DNA from: Ascidia mentula
Taxonomy: Eukaryota > Chordata > Ascidiacea > Phlebobranchia > Ascidiidae
Direction of reading: 5' to 3'
Assembly (NCBI GenBank): GCA_947561715.1
Contig: OX387205.1
Span: 11,289,001-11,353,000 of the forward strand
DNA length: 64,000 bases
A model generated the notes under the pieces. It ran no database searches, was not told the origin of the DNA, and saw nothing but the letters and a program-made list of their open reading frames with translations. The number at the start of each line of letters is the position of its first letter. The stretch's first letter is position 1. Positions 37,594-50,100 of the stretch are shown in pieces. Made by a program: the position numbers and the translations under genes.

Positions 37594-40500
37594 ATGAAGT
37601 TCTTGTTTTTCGGAGTGGTTTCGGCGGCTCTCCTGATTGGGGCCGTTAGAGGTAAGCAAATATTCGCAGGGTGTCTTGTGCTTATTTTGTAATCTTTTTT
37701 ATCACTACTTGAAAATCAAGAAAAAGCGTGTATTGCGTATTATAATGTCAACGTATTTGCTTTTAAATGGATTATTAACGTCTAAAAATGAATGATGGGA
37801 GGAGATCAGCGTCAGTGCGTTTTTTTAATGGAATGGATAAGACAGCATATATATGGACAATGTTTTTTTTCTCTCTATCGTCAACTGTTTAGAAATACTA
37901 AGGACGATTGTGTTCAACGTAAAAAATATGTTTTCTTACGATACTGTTATATAACGCTTCCTGATGATGTAGGCAGGCTTTTATGGTGACGCACGGTTAA
38001 CACCGAACCTAATTAACTGCATTGATTTTTGAGGCTGAGTCGGGTGCTTCTTTGGTTTCATGCAGTTTGTTTTCGAACGGCAGACTGCAGCAAAACTATA
38101 GGCTTACATTTCTGCGAAAACTACTCTTATTACCTGTCAACCACTTCCAGCTATTTTGTGGTACTCCAAGAATTGGACAGACGTTTCCTTGGAGGCAATG
38201 ATGTGCATAAAATTAGGCGCGAAATCTTTTTTTCATTTCTCATGATGCAGTCTGAAAACTATTTTTTGTTCTCACTCTTTCGTTAAGATCCCATGTTTTG
38301 AAACAAAAAGATAGATGTTTGAGTGGCGCAGTGTTGTCTTTTCACGCAGGTTTACAAGCTTAAATGCTACCGTGTTGCGTGATAAATGAGGTTGTAGTAC
38401 AGACTTGTGACAACAGCCAAATGTACTATTCGTAAACACGATGAATTGTGATTTCTATATTTATTGCGTTCATTTCGATCTGTAGTACTTAAAAAGTATT
38501 TTACATTAGATTAATTGAAGTCAATACAAAATCTATGGGAAGATTAGGACAATTTAAAAAAATATAGAATTTGAATTTATTCGCACAGCAGTCGGCGTAC
38601 GTCGACTAAAGATCCGCTTTAGGAATCGCTTGAAAGCATTCTACTTCTACTGCACTATGTGGTAACTATACACGTCGAATTATTTCAGCCTCCAGGCCAC
38701 ACAAAAGAGACATTCAGGGGGATCGGAGTGCCCTCTGTTCAGCAGTGTCACTATGCATGCAAACTAATTCTGCAAACGCATACGAATGGGGAAGCATCGT
38801 GTCATTTCTCTTCGTTCATTCCTCATGGATTAATAACTACATAAATGCCACGTGCGACGGGTAAGCATGTAATGTTAATCATTTTTTTGTAATTTTGTGA
38901 AACATGGTCAATAGCCAGCGTAACTGCAGGAACTATCACTTGTTACTGTTTCATCGGTATTATTCTGCTATTACCAGGCAGTTTTTCTAATGCATGAACG
39001 CGTTTTGCCAAGTATTCCTGAATGTGTTGCTGATGTTGGTCACGCAGATCACAAATGTGAGAATACCCGTAGGCCAAACTTTTTCGTCGCGATCCTTTTC
39101 AATAATCAAAATTTTCACCGATTAATTTTCAGATATTTATAAAAAAGTAATATTAATAAAACGACTGAAAATAGTTACGAACCTAATTGTAGCCCAATAT
39201 CATTCGTCTCTGGAGATGCAGTTTGAGAAATAATACAGTTTAATGTTGTGTATCTTGGGTAAACTCTTTGTGACCCTTAGACTTCGTCGTGTGAGCCCCA
39301 ACAGGGTTGCGACCCTAGTTTGGCATTCCCTGATGCAGGTAACGATAAAGATCCGGTCTAGCATTCCAATGCACACTAAGTAACGGCATTCCAAAGCACA
39401 TAGTGGTTTTTATGCTTTAACCAGCACCATAGGCGTCGATATTTCAACGTTTTGTAAAATATTAAGGGTGACTTTTCCAGGTTTTAAAAACACGCAAAAA
39501 AACATTCCGTCAGTCGTGTCGCGCTAAACATAGGAAACGACGCAAATTCCGTTTCGTGTCAGTTTCTTTTTACACCGAACCATGCTGTTATAGCACTAAA
39601 TTTTAAACATTTCGATTACGAGCCCCCTTACTGAAAGCGGGACATTTTTTTTTCACTCGGTGAAAATTGCAATTTTAGTAATTATGAAGTAACAAACAAA
39701 TCTATTACGCAACAATGCCGATTACCATTATGTTACAAAAATTGTTGCGCTGCGTGATAATCCACGAGAGGCTTGTGTTTGTCATGATTGTGACAGTAAT
39801 ATTAAAGGTCTTTTTAAACTAGCTTAAAACATGTATAATGTGTGTGGTTTTTCTAACAAAAATTTTTAATTTAAAGGAAATCCAGGGGTGACAATACATA
39901 CGTTGTCACCCCTGTTGGTTTGTGAGGGGTGACATGTCACCCCTGAATCGACGCCTATGACCAGCACAGCAGCGTAGCTTTTATACTACTATCACATATT
40001 TTCAGTCTTGCTACGATTCCTGAACAAGCTACTTGCTGGGGCAACGCTCTGGATGCTTTGATCGACCCAACACTAGGAGATTTGGCCGTAATGAAAGGCT
40101 GTGTGTGTGAACATTTTTCTGTGGTGGCCGGTCAAGTAGTTTGTCCTGCAAGTAAGTCTGTACCCTATGTGTGTTTCGCAGGAATACTTCATGGCCTTTA
40201 TCAATTAATTATGAGTTACGCACGTATTAACTAAAGAAGACCAATTGTGTTTTTTACCTAATCTTTTTGACTTAAATGGACCAACGTCATTTATTGGGGT
40301 GAAAAAAGTTGATACTTTGTTCAAAGTTTGATGCTGTAAAAACTTGCCTCTTGTTATTCTAACTACCAACATGTATCCTTCTTAACGAACACCTAACAGA
40401 CTAAAAAGTAGTGGTGAATAAACACAACACACTTTTCCCGTTGATATCAATAAGGTCCCAACAAAATTATGAATTGCTCAGCGATTGTTGATGCAAACCA

Positions 40501-43500
40501 ACAAGTTTGGAGTGCGGTGATACTCCCAAGCAATTTGATATAATATCATTAACGTACTTACATACAATGCTTAATTTTTGTCGAAGTATAAACGGTAATG
40601 TATGTTTGGTTTCCATCATTAATCCGTACATGGTTTTGCAGATAGGAGAAAGAGAGCAATTCCAGGACGACGTGAGTGCTTCTTTTTTCGTAGCTGGTGT
40701 TGCGCTTCAGTGGTTTGAAACAAAGGCGTTACAGACAGGAAATTATATTTATATACTATATCACGAACAAATGCGATCCACCGAGCCCAGTATACACGTC
40801 ATTTGGACAACTCTTGTATGTTGCTTAAATTTCATTCTTCAGACCACTTACGAAGGATTTAGTTTTTTTAATTTTCTTTTTGCTTATTGGACTAACTATC
40901 ATTAGTCGACGACAAGCTAAATGCAAATTCAAAAGGACAACGATTTCGCGGCTTTGGTCCCTAAAACTTCCATAATTAAAATTGTGTATACCTTTTGCAA
41001 CAGTGGAATCTTTACCATTGCATGTTTAGGGCCCTCGCTTAACCTGAGAGAATGTCCGTACGTGAACCCACAGACCTTTAGTGACCAGCTGGTGGCGGAT
41101 GTGGGCGTGTTGTCGGACCCAATGGACCAAACTTTTGCGGATTTCGAATCAGTCATACAATTTGTCAGCGAACAAGTAGTTTGCCAGGGGTAAGACAATG
41201 TTTTTCATATGCTGGACCATCATCACGTTACATACAAGCCCCGAATATGAATATTTTGTCAATTAATCTCATCTAAAATTTGGGCTGTTATGCCACTATA
41301 ATACGTAACTGACACCAACACTAAATCAACCGATTTTGAATTGTTCCCTTTCGTAAGTTAAAACCAAATATACAAAAACCATGACATTGTTTTCCAAGGT
41401 TATGCGTTTGTTCTGTTTCCTACCACAACGCATTTATGCCAACCGAAAGCTTGATGTGTAATGATTGCTGGCCTACACGTCTACTCGCGTTGACGAGTGC
41501 AAATTCGGAATTACTGTCCAGCATTATAAACCTGGTGACAACGATGGAGTTTCTTGGTAAGCTGTATGTATGATGTATTGCGATGGTTAATGTGCCCGTT
41601 TACAACGTATATCTGTCGTGTGCATGTTCTGCTAAGCAGCAAACAAATTCACACGAATACTTGATTTTTTGATTTCATACATGAGATTAACTCTAAGACA
41701 GGGCCACTGTTTCGATCTATTACGTATCATCAATGCAGTGTGGTGACTATTTCGCTTGGGGCAAGATCATCAATAGACGCTAAGCTGCATTAATAAGAAC
41801 GATTAGGTTGGAACAGTGACGCTGTCTGCAGGCCACTTTAAACATTTATTTGTTTCCATCATTGCAGTGTGATAGCTTCGTTACTCGTATTTTATCGTTT
41901 TTATGCTTTTAATGTTATCTAAAACAAATACCGTATTTACTCGATTGTAAGCCGCGGCTTATAAACTTTTTTAACCTACCTTTTGTGCGGCTTACATTCG
42001 AGGGCGGCTTACAATCGAGTAAATAGGGTAAACATTTCTTGTAGCAACCCGTCCTTGGCACCAAAACATTTGTGAAGAATAAATGCAATATCTTATAAAA
42101 CGGATTTTTACATTGGGGTGAGGCGAGGGCGAAACAAATAATTTTTTCGTTTTGTGCTACAGAACCACCGACTGCTACTGACGTCACGTGTGTGGGAGAC
42201 ACAGTCAACATTAAGTGAGTTCTTGCATTGCCACGTGAAGCTATCGTACCATGTTCACATCAGGATATACTTCTGCTACTTTTGCTGTTTTTTTGCAAAT
42301 GTTTTTTTCCCAAGAAGGTTAACGGCATTTTGAACCAGCTTACGAGCATAATTTCTCCTGTCTATAATGCTGAGCTCCAGCGGTATTATGTAACTGCCTG
42401 CAGTGATCAGTTAGTTCATGCGTTTAATATTGTTGAGAAACTTATTCACTTACCGCATTTACCTCAATTAAACCGAAATTTACTCCGGATTTTTGCCAAT
42501 TCCTGATAAAATTGTTCTGTTTACATCTCGCGGACTTTGGTTTAGGTTTCTTGCTTCAACCGTGTTTTCGTACACCACGTTCCAGCTACACAGTTATACA
42601 TAACAACCGCTTATCAATCGATATTTCCTGAATGGCGGTTAGTCACCTGAGCACATGATTACTGCAATATAACAATGTAGTTAAACACAACGTAGTTAAT
42701 ATCACGCGCTAGGCGTAACAAGCAAATGACATTTTGATCGCCCAGTGTTTTTCTTGTAATCAGTGGGCAAGGTAAAAAATAGCCGTTGGAAGTGATTTTT
42801 TTGAACAGCGAGTTACATAGATATCAAGCTGTACATGTCGAAGCTGCGTTAAATCAAGGATATTTTACTAATCTCGTCAGGCATGAAACAAACGTCTCTA
42901 GGTAATCCAAAACATCGCCTAATCCACATGAAATTGTCTGCCTTATAAAATCCGGTTTAACCGAGGTTCACCTTTCCGTTTAGTTCCACGAACACACAAA
43001 TGTGGTACGATTGTGCTTCTTAAAATAATTGCCATTACATCAAACATTACTTCGTTGTCTGATTATGGTGGTAGAGATTCTCTACGTATATGTGAAGGTT
43101 GCCTGACAAGTTGTGCGCTTGCGCACCAGCGTACCTTGGCCACAATATACCCCGTGAAACCACAGAGCTCCTGTAGTTCAGTTGGTAGAGCGTTTGGCCT
43201 GGTTAGCTTAGGGTCGTGAGTTCAAACCTTACAGGGAGCTTGATTTTTCAAATCTCGCTCCGACTTGTCGGAAAAGTGGCTGATCCAGTTAGGCTGCAAT
43301 GGCCGGGCTGCGATCGGTCACATTTTAAGACAACTTTGCAGGACAAATAATTAACCCATGTTTTACTGCTTTTAGTGTTGGAAGGTTAGATCTTTATTTA
43401 ATCGGGTTCGAGGACGGTGATGACCTCATTGTTTGGAATACAAGCGTCCTCACTGTTGATGAAGTGGATTCTCAGTGTCGGGTTCCATTTAATAACTCCA

Positions 43501-46298
43501 TTGTATTTCCTTTGGGCCACTGCAATCCAAACATTACGGTACAAGATCTTTTCTGTTGACACCCGGTCTTTTAGTCATGGAGGCTATAAAAGGAAAATGT
43601 GTTGAGTGATTTTAGAAAATTTGGTCTCGTCGCGTTTGATAAGAGAATTTTAAATGTGTTCCTTATAAATTGGGAGTTTATTCAAACGAATTACATGCAC
43701 TAAGCATTGCTTTCTTTTTGACTCGAAATTTTCGTTTGTTTTATATGATTATTCCACTGTCTGGGACGTTCGTGTAAATCGGAAGAGCTGACAAATATCT
43801 TTTTGATTTTCAGCACGAGGGGGATGTGGTGACATACCATCACACAGTATGGAAGGTTTTGTATACTGGCGGGTCGGACATCATATCTTTCGCAAGCTTC
43901 GGGACAGTCAACGCAACTTGCTCGTTCAACAGAACCTTCGGAGTAGACTACGTGGGACAAATCCTGCCCTCGATCAGGTATATGTGTAGTTCGATAATAT
44001 GTAATTTACCCATTTGTTTTTATAAAGAACACTGACGGTGTTTTTTGCGAAATATATTTGTCTTACCAATGTGATTAATGAATAAAAAGTGGATCAATAA
44101 GTTGGAGAAACTGATGATGCCTTTTTACGCGAAATATATTTTTCTCATTAAAAAATCCATCTGAGCTGTCCACAGATTGCTATGTGCAATTTAATATATA
44201 ATTATATTTGTCTTACATGATAGTCAACTAATTTTACTTTGGAAACATATCTTTCAATAAATGCAACACTAAAATAGATGTATTAAATTACATGGATAAA
44301 GTTGATTCAATCACCATTAACGCAAGAATGCACTTCTTGAAACATATCTCGCCCCTTGGTTTAAAGCCCTTTGTATCAAGTGATTTTGCCCCAAAAAGTT
44401 CGTGAAAATGTTTGATTACACTTTGTCTTAAGAACCATTTCCTTTAACGAAACCCCGGTCTCGGGAGACTTTCTCTTCACAATGGGGTTTTACGACGCGA
44501 CTTACACCACCGCACTACCGTCCAATTCAGAGGTATTGGTTCCAGACTGGCTCAACGTCCGTGCCAATCTGGATGGAACCCCGTCGCAGATCAAGTTGAA
44601 GGCAAGGAGTTTAGCAATGTGTTCAAAAACTGCGCAATTATAATTTCCTTTTAATAATCCTGGTTGAGCTTTGCTTGGTCATAGTGTTTCCACCTTGTTT
44701 TCTCCGTAATGTTGCACCTAGTTTGGTGCCCAACGGATGATGGTAATTGTATAGTCACTACAAAGTGGAAGTCTTTGATTGACCGTTTGGTCAGCAAATT
44801 CGTCAGATAGTCACACCAGCTGCACTGATGAGACCTTTTAGGTCGAATCAGTGGCCGTCTGTCTGCACCTTATACACAATTCATATTATTGGCTCCACAT
44901 TGTTTATTTAATGATCCTGTTTATCATATCAGGCTATCGACTGCTGGGCAACACCAACAAGCAATGCCTCGGATTTAAATCGGTACGACATCATTCAAAA
45001 CGGGTATGTACAACTTGTTTTCTTTCATGAGGTTGAACTTAATATTGAAAATCAAAATAATATTGCCTGTATTTTCACTACACGAGACACTCTTCAGTCT
45101 AAATAAATTTAAATGAGTTTTTCTTGTATTGTTGACTGTAGTTTTGGCGATGATTATTTTACTGCGTTGTTATTTAGCTATCTTTACCTTTCAAGGTGCC
45201 CTATTAATGAAACCTTAAACGGAGTGAGAGTGGTTGATATCATAGACAACGGAAATTCGGAGAATGTGGATTACAGATTCCGTGCCTTCGTTTGGACTCA
45301 CGACAAACTGTCGGAAGTTTTCGTTCATTGCCTCGTGAGCGCGTGTGATTCTGGCTCACAAACCTGCACCACGGTAAGAAAAAGATGTGTGACAGCTGCT
45401 GGTAAAGTTGTGTACATTTTGTTACAACTCTGCCACAAAACTTTGTGTTGGTCTAAGTAGTTTTGTATACACAAAAGCCTGTAACTGCTGAACGTATTTT
45501 TTTAATGTTGCTTTCTGAATTGGACCATATCTTACGTTAAACTGTTTACTTAGAACTGTGCATCCGGAAAGAAAAGGAGAGATTTATCAATGGAAAAGGA
45601 CGTTGAAATTAGTTTGACAAGCGCTGGACCTATAAAGATGCTAAAACCAGGGGATAAAAATCCTTGCGCCGAGGTAAGATTGACCTTTCTGATATTTCAT
45701 ATTCAGAAATACATTTTTTGAGGTTACTGTTTAAAGAATAATGGCGGTTGCCTGGAGATGTGCGAAGTGATCAGGGATCAAGCTTCTTGCTCATGTTTTC
45801 CCGGAAGACAACGATCAAATGACGGGGAAACTTGTGTGGGTGAGTCGTTGTAAAAATATACTCCAACGTTTCAACATCGATATATGAACAGATAACAGTC
45901 AGCATGAACTGAAATATTAGTAGTGGTTTTTGCTTTGTAGTGTATGTAAAATGTCCAAAATACCCGACAAGACACGACAGATCCGTTGGTACCAATAGCA
46001 AACAGGCTAATTCAAGTTGTTTAAAAATGACATTTTTCGCTTGCACGTGAAATGCTTACTATTTTAATGGTGTGGGGGTATATTTTTTGAAGTATGTCAG
46101 GTAGAAAAATACTAATCTTAAAAAAGCAACAGCAATTTGTATCGATCCACTATTTTGCAAGTTTAATTACGACTGTTTTTAGATCCCGACTACTCACCAG
46201 TGGCGACGTACGGTCAAAACGTAATCGTCGTTTTGCTGATAGTAAACGTGGCAATGATTGCTTGGATTTTGGTGGCTCACGTGCGAAAACAGCAGTAA
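37594..46298 (+). CDS. ZP-domain and EGF membrane glycoprotein
   Basis: Fifteen exons, 619 residues: 37594-37651, 38689-38860, 40006-40151, 40642-40671, 41030-41189, 41399-41556, 42163-42214, 43376-43538, 43814-43977, 44433-44601, 44933-45003, 45196-45373, 45554-45673, 45737-45839, 46183-46298. It starts with signal peptide MKFLFFGVVSAALLIGAV. A cysteine-containing N-terminal region (about 20-240, unrecognised) has an RRKR site near residue 128. The ZP polymerisation domain follows (about 242-510; FNNSIVFPLGHC, then VNATCSFNR, DCWATP and the late cysteines). Then come a KKRR convertase-like site near 512, one EGF module (CAENNGGC to GETCV), a TM helix (VIVVLLIVNVAMIAWILV) and the short tail HVRKQQ. 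Such proteins form extracellular filaments, for example egg coats; ascidian vitelline-coat proteins are one option. Intron 10 starts with GC. Confidence 0.93.
39428..39959. mobile_element. Non-autonomous hAT-like MITE with intact target duplication
   Basis: A 532-bp element with perfect 13-bp terminal inverted repeats (CATAGGCGTCGAT), flanked on both sides by the 8-bp duplication ACCAGCAC. An 8-bp duplication is the hAT superfamily hallmark. It contains no coding frame. It sits in intron 2 of the ZP-domain gene, ending 46 bp before exon 3. Identical TIRs and target copies suggest fairly recent insertion. Confidence 0.88.
41929..42030. mobile_element. Short palindromic MITE, probable TA-target type
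   Basis: TACCGTATTTACTCGATTG opens the element and its inverted counterpart closes it; the termini match over about 26 bp with one mismatch. The outermost TA on each side could be a mariner-type target duplication. It lies in intron 6 of the ZP gene. A degraded relative is at 1416-1495. Confidence 0.75.
43167..43290 (+). mobile_element. tRNA-derived SINE, family 1, copy 2
   Basis: GTAGTTCAGTTGGTAGAGCG forms an A-box and GTGAGTTCAAACC a B-box. GCTCCTG and CAGGGAGC can pair as an acceptor stem. The tRNA-unrelated tail (CTTGATTTTT, CTCCGACTTGTCGG) matches 26643-26751. The head still resembles a tRNA, but the anticodon arm is degenerate, so I do not call a functional tRNA. It lies in intron 7 of the ZP gene. 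Confidence 0.8.
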
Positions 46299-47101
46299 AT
46301 CGTCTCTTTCTGTCCGAATCGGTAACAAAGCTACTGCACATGTTAACTTTCATTCATATTACGATTTGTTGTTAAAGCAGAAATTAATTCTGTTGTTTTA
46401 TCACTAAAAATAACTGAGGAATTAAGTTAAACAAATGAGAAATAATAGCTCCGTCGTGTTTCAAGTTGTAAATATACCTCATGTTACTCAGAATTTGTTT
46501 TAGTTTCAAAACGTGTTCGAAATTGTGCAATAAATACGATACTTAATCACACGTGTATCTTATTTTTGAATGTTCAGCATCACCAAGGCGTAAGGTTGCA
46601 ACACAACTGCAAGTACGAAACAGCGAAAAGAAAAAATGATTTATTTAGCAAGGCAATAATAATGTACAGTTCAGTAAAAAAATGACTGTCTGCAAGCACC
46701 AAGTACAGTTTTTGCAACACACACGTCTGTTTCGAAACAGAAAATATGCTACCAGACACTACAAAAAAAATAATGGACCCGAAGAATGTTATATATATGA
46801 GACTTCTATAGTCGAAAACACGATCATGTTGAAACAAGAAAAGGCAATATGAACGGTAAAAAAACAGGTTTGGTTGGCACTTCAGGCATATAACACCTCA
46901 TGAAGAACTTAATTTGTGTAACGGATATGAAATTGATAGTCATGGAGTTCAAGTAAAAAGGCTACGTTTATACGAAACCTTTTCGCCACGACCATAGCGG
47001 AAAATATCACTTTGCTAACAAGAAATTCTCGTTGTACTTTTGTCACCAGAGTTCGCAATATTACGTGTTTTTATCTACATTTTGAAGATGACTCGAACCA
47101 G
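46299..47101. other. Convergent 3' intergenic region
   Basis: Separates the 3' ends of the ZP gene (plus) and the type I receptor gene (minus). An AATAAA at about 46529 could end the ZP transcript. Nothing else recognised. Confidence 0.5.
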
Positions 47102-50100
47102 TCAGAGGAGGTTATTTGCGTAGGAACTGTCGGTTTTCGGTGCCAGAGCTAACAGAGGGTCGACATCGCTGGTTACAGGTGGTAAGGAAGGGTAGGCGTT
47201 AACCTCAGGGACAAGCTGGGAAAAAAAGTATTTTTTTGCGAATTTTAAAAGCTAAAAGTTGTTTCACACACAGGATAATGGTGAAATCAGTACTTCTTCC
47301 TTAACTTACATGCTGAAAATTGGTAAAGTGACAGTTTTTAATTTTTTTTAGTCGGCAAAATTTCCCCATTTTAATTGTTTCTCTAAAAAAAAAACATTCA
47401 GTTGCACGAACTCCAATAATGAGAACTGAAAATAGGTTTTGACCACCACGTAGTTTTCTGTCTTTCCGCCTGTGCGAATAACCAGACTTCTCCAAGAATA
47501 AAACAATCACAGTAGCGATCCCAAATGCAAGAAAATTACACGACGAAAAAGTACAGGCGTAATTACATTGCCTTTGGGATCGCTACTGTGTTTGTTTTTG
47601 GAAGAACGAACAGCTTCGTAATTACAAACTCCAATACTCCCAAAATGATGCATTTTTCTCACCTGATCCAAAGCTTTCATGAGAGTTTTCTTCACTCTAT
47701 GTATGGGAAGTCTTGAGTACGGGTCCTCACACCAACACTCTTTCATTATCCGAACCATCAGAGACAAGGACTGAAAAAGTGTTACTTTGAGTAAAACAAT
47801 TGTTTGCGTCAGTTTGATCCAAGAGTCTTAAACTAGCAATTCTAGTATTAACGACATTTATGGAAAAATATGTTTCCGGGGTTAAAATCTATTAACTTTC
47901 TAGTAAGACATATATATTTCGCTTTAAAAAGCATCTTCAGTGTTTTATGCATATAGAATCGGTTACCAGGAATTTCTTGTATTAAGATAACGTTATTACT
48001 AAAAAAGAAAAAAGATGAAACAAAATATGTGAGTACATGCGACTGTGATTAGCGACATCGGTCAAGCGCACGACCCGTGTACCAAGAAGAAAACCTGATA
48101 GTGATTCTTGACCAAGATATGCAGGGTTCAAATCCCGGTGTGGAAACAAAATTGCCGAGAGTTTTAAACGCATATTAGGTCAGACTTACAGGGTCGGAAC
48201 TCCAGCGGTTTGGTATGATGGGCCTGTAACCATCAACTGCTACAACTTTACGCATCTCCTCGAAGCTGGGGTCGTAGTTAACCACATCGTAATAAGGGGG
48301 TTTGGCTTCCTCCACAATTCCTACAACACAATACAGATATAAGAGATTTTTGCTCTAAAGATCCTTAAACATATTACTTAGTAAGTTTCCTTGGCATTAA
48401 TACGTTCAGTTTTTTAAGTTAAGTCTAGAGACATAAAATTGCTTGATAGCATGTCAGTAACTAATGCATTGTGAAGATGAATACAGTTAGTGTTTAAAAC
48501 GTCTGAACATCGTGCTGACCAGCAGTTTTCAAGCCTAATTTGTTTTGCAAAAATTACAGCACCAACCCAAGTCGGCTTCATGTAGGAGCCTACGCCAATG
48601 CCACAAATTGAAAAACACGTTTTGCAAAATAACATTCCACCATTCAGCAAACCACCGTCGTGTTTCGCATGGTTGGCACTGGTAATAACTACAAGAAATA
48701 CCTCCACAAACGCAACGCCTCGCCACTTCCCACAAAACCAAAGCGAAGCTGTATACGTCGGCCTGCTTGAAGCATTCGAAGCTGTACGTGTTCAAAGTTT
48801 CATCAAGAACCTAAAAACAGACGATGTTTTTACATAATGAAAGTCTATACAGGTTCAGCAAGTTACATAAGATAGACTTATAGGAATATATGGGAACATA
48901 TTACATCACATACTTCACGCGGTTAAATACACACAACTTACTTCTGGGGGCATGTAGCGCTTTGTCCCCACCCTGTGGTTGTGTTTTGGAATAACAATCT
49001 TGTCGTCAGCTGGTGAATGGGTTACAGCGAGACCTACGTGTGATAACAATGGTCGTTATTTGAGTCTTGCCACCTCACAATTTTTTAATTTTGTTTGCAC
49101 AACAAAAGCAGTGACATATTTGATACCACAATTTAACATTTAATTGTGAAATAAGACCGTTTTTTCTACCAAATAACGCATTAACATACCCACATATACA
49201 TTAAAATTACCTTAAATATTCACATACACTACTGACAAATGCAATATGCAGCTGCAGAACAACAGTTTGCTACATGGGCACACGAACACAATTGAAACCC
49301 ATTTGCTTTTAAATTGAAGTTGAAGGTTTGGTATAACTTACCAAGATCAGCAATACAACAAGTAAGGTCGTCTTTCACCAGAATGTTTTTGCTTTTGATA
49401 TCTCTGTGCGCGATGGCGTTTTTACCCTGTGCAAAAACGACACCATAGAATAAGTTAGGAATTTAGGGGCAATTCTTCAATGAAACTCTTTTAACGCACA
49501 TTTTATGTCATTCTGTTTTCTATGCACGCTTCTTACACTTTGACCTTCAGGTTTTTATAATTATCGTATCAACAGTGTTTGTTGCCGGTTTAAGTTCAAA
49601 TCCACTTTTCTCCGGCACTTAAGCTAGGCTGTGGTTCCACAGCGCACGCATTATCGTGGAGTGATTCAATTTGGCGTGCGAAATTATTTCGACGTTGTTG
49701 TTTCTTCAAACAATTACTGTAAAGTGCACTTACACAAGTTCCCAATATATCGGTGTGCAAGTGTGCGATTCCATTCGCTGCAGTGAGACAGAGTTTAAGC
49801 ATCAAGTTTTTGTCCAACTCCTGACGCTGTAGGAATTCGTAGAGCGATCCCTTTTGGTGGTAGTAAGACACCAACCACATCTAAGAAGTTGTTACATACT
49901 ATTTAGTACTGTTTCACGTAGGTTGTGTGGTGGTACATTATGGCAGAAATATAATGCACATATCAACACTAACTAATGGCTTGGGTGATAACAGAGGAAT
50001 GCCTGCAATAATACATGATAATACGTGTCGAAACTACTTAAGCGTTTTTTTTTTCTAGTGGTTGGTCTGATAACTTTGGGATATCTGCATTATACTTGAA

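Noticed and set aside
43167-43240. Functional tRNA gene
   Set aside because: A- and B-boxes are good, but the anticodon arm does not fold cleanly and the SINE tail follows directly.
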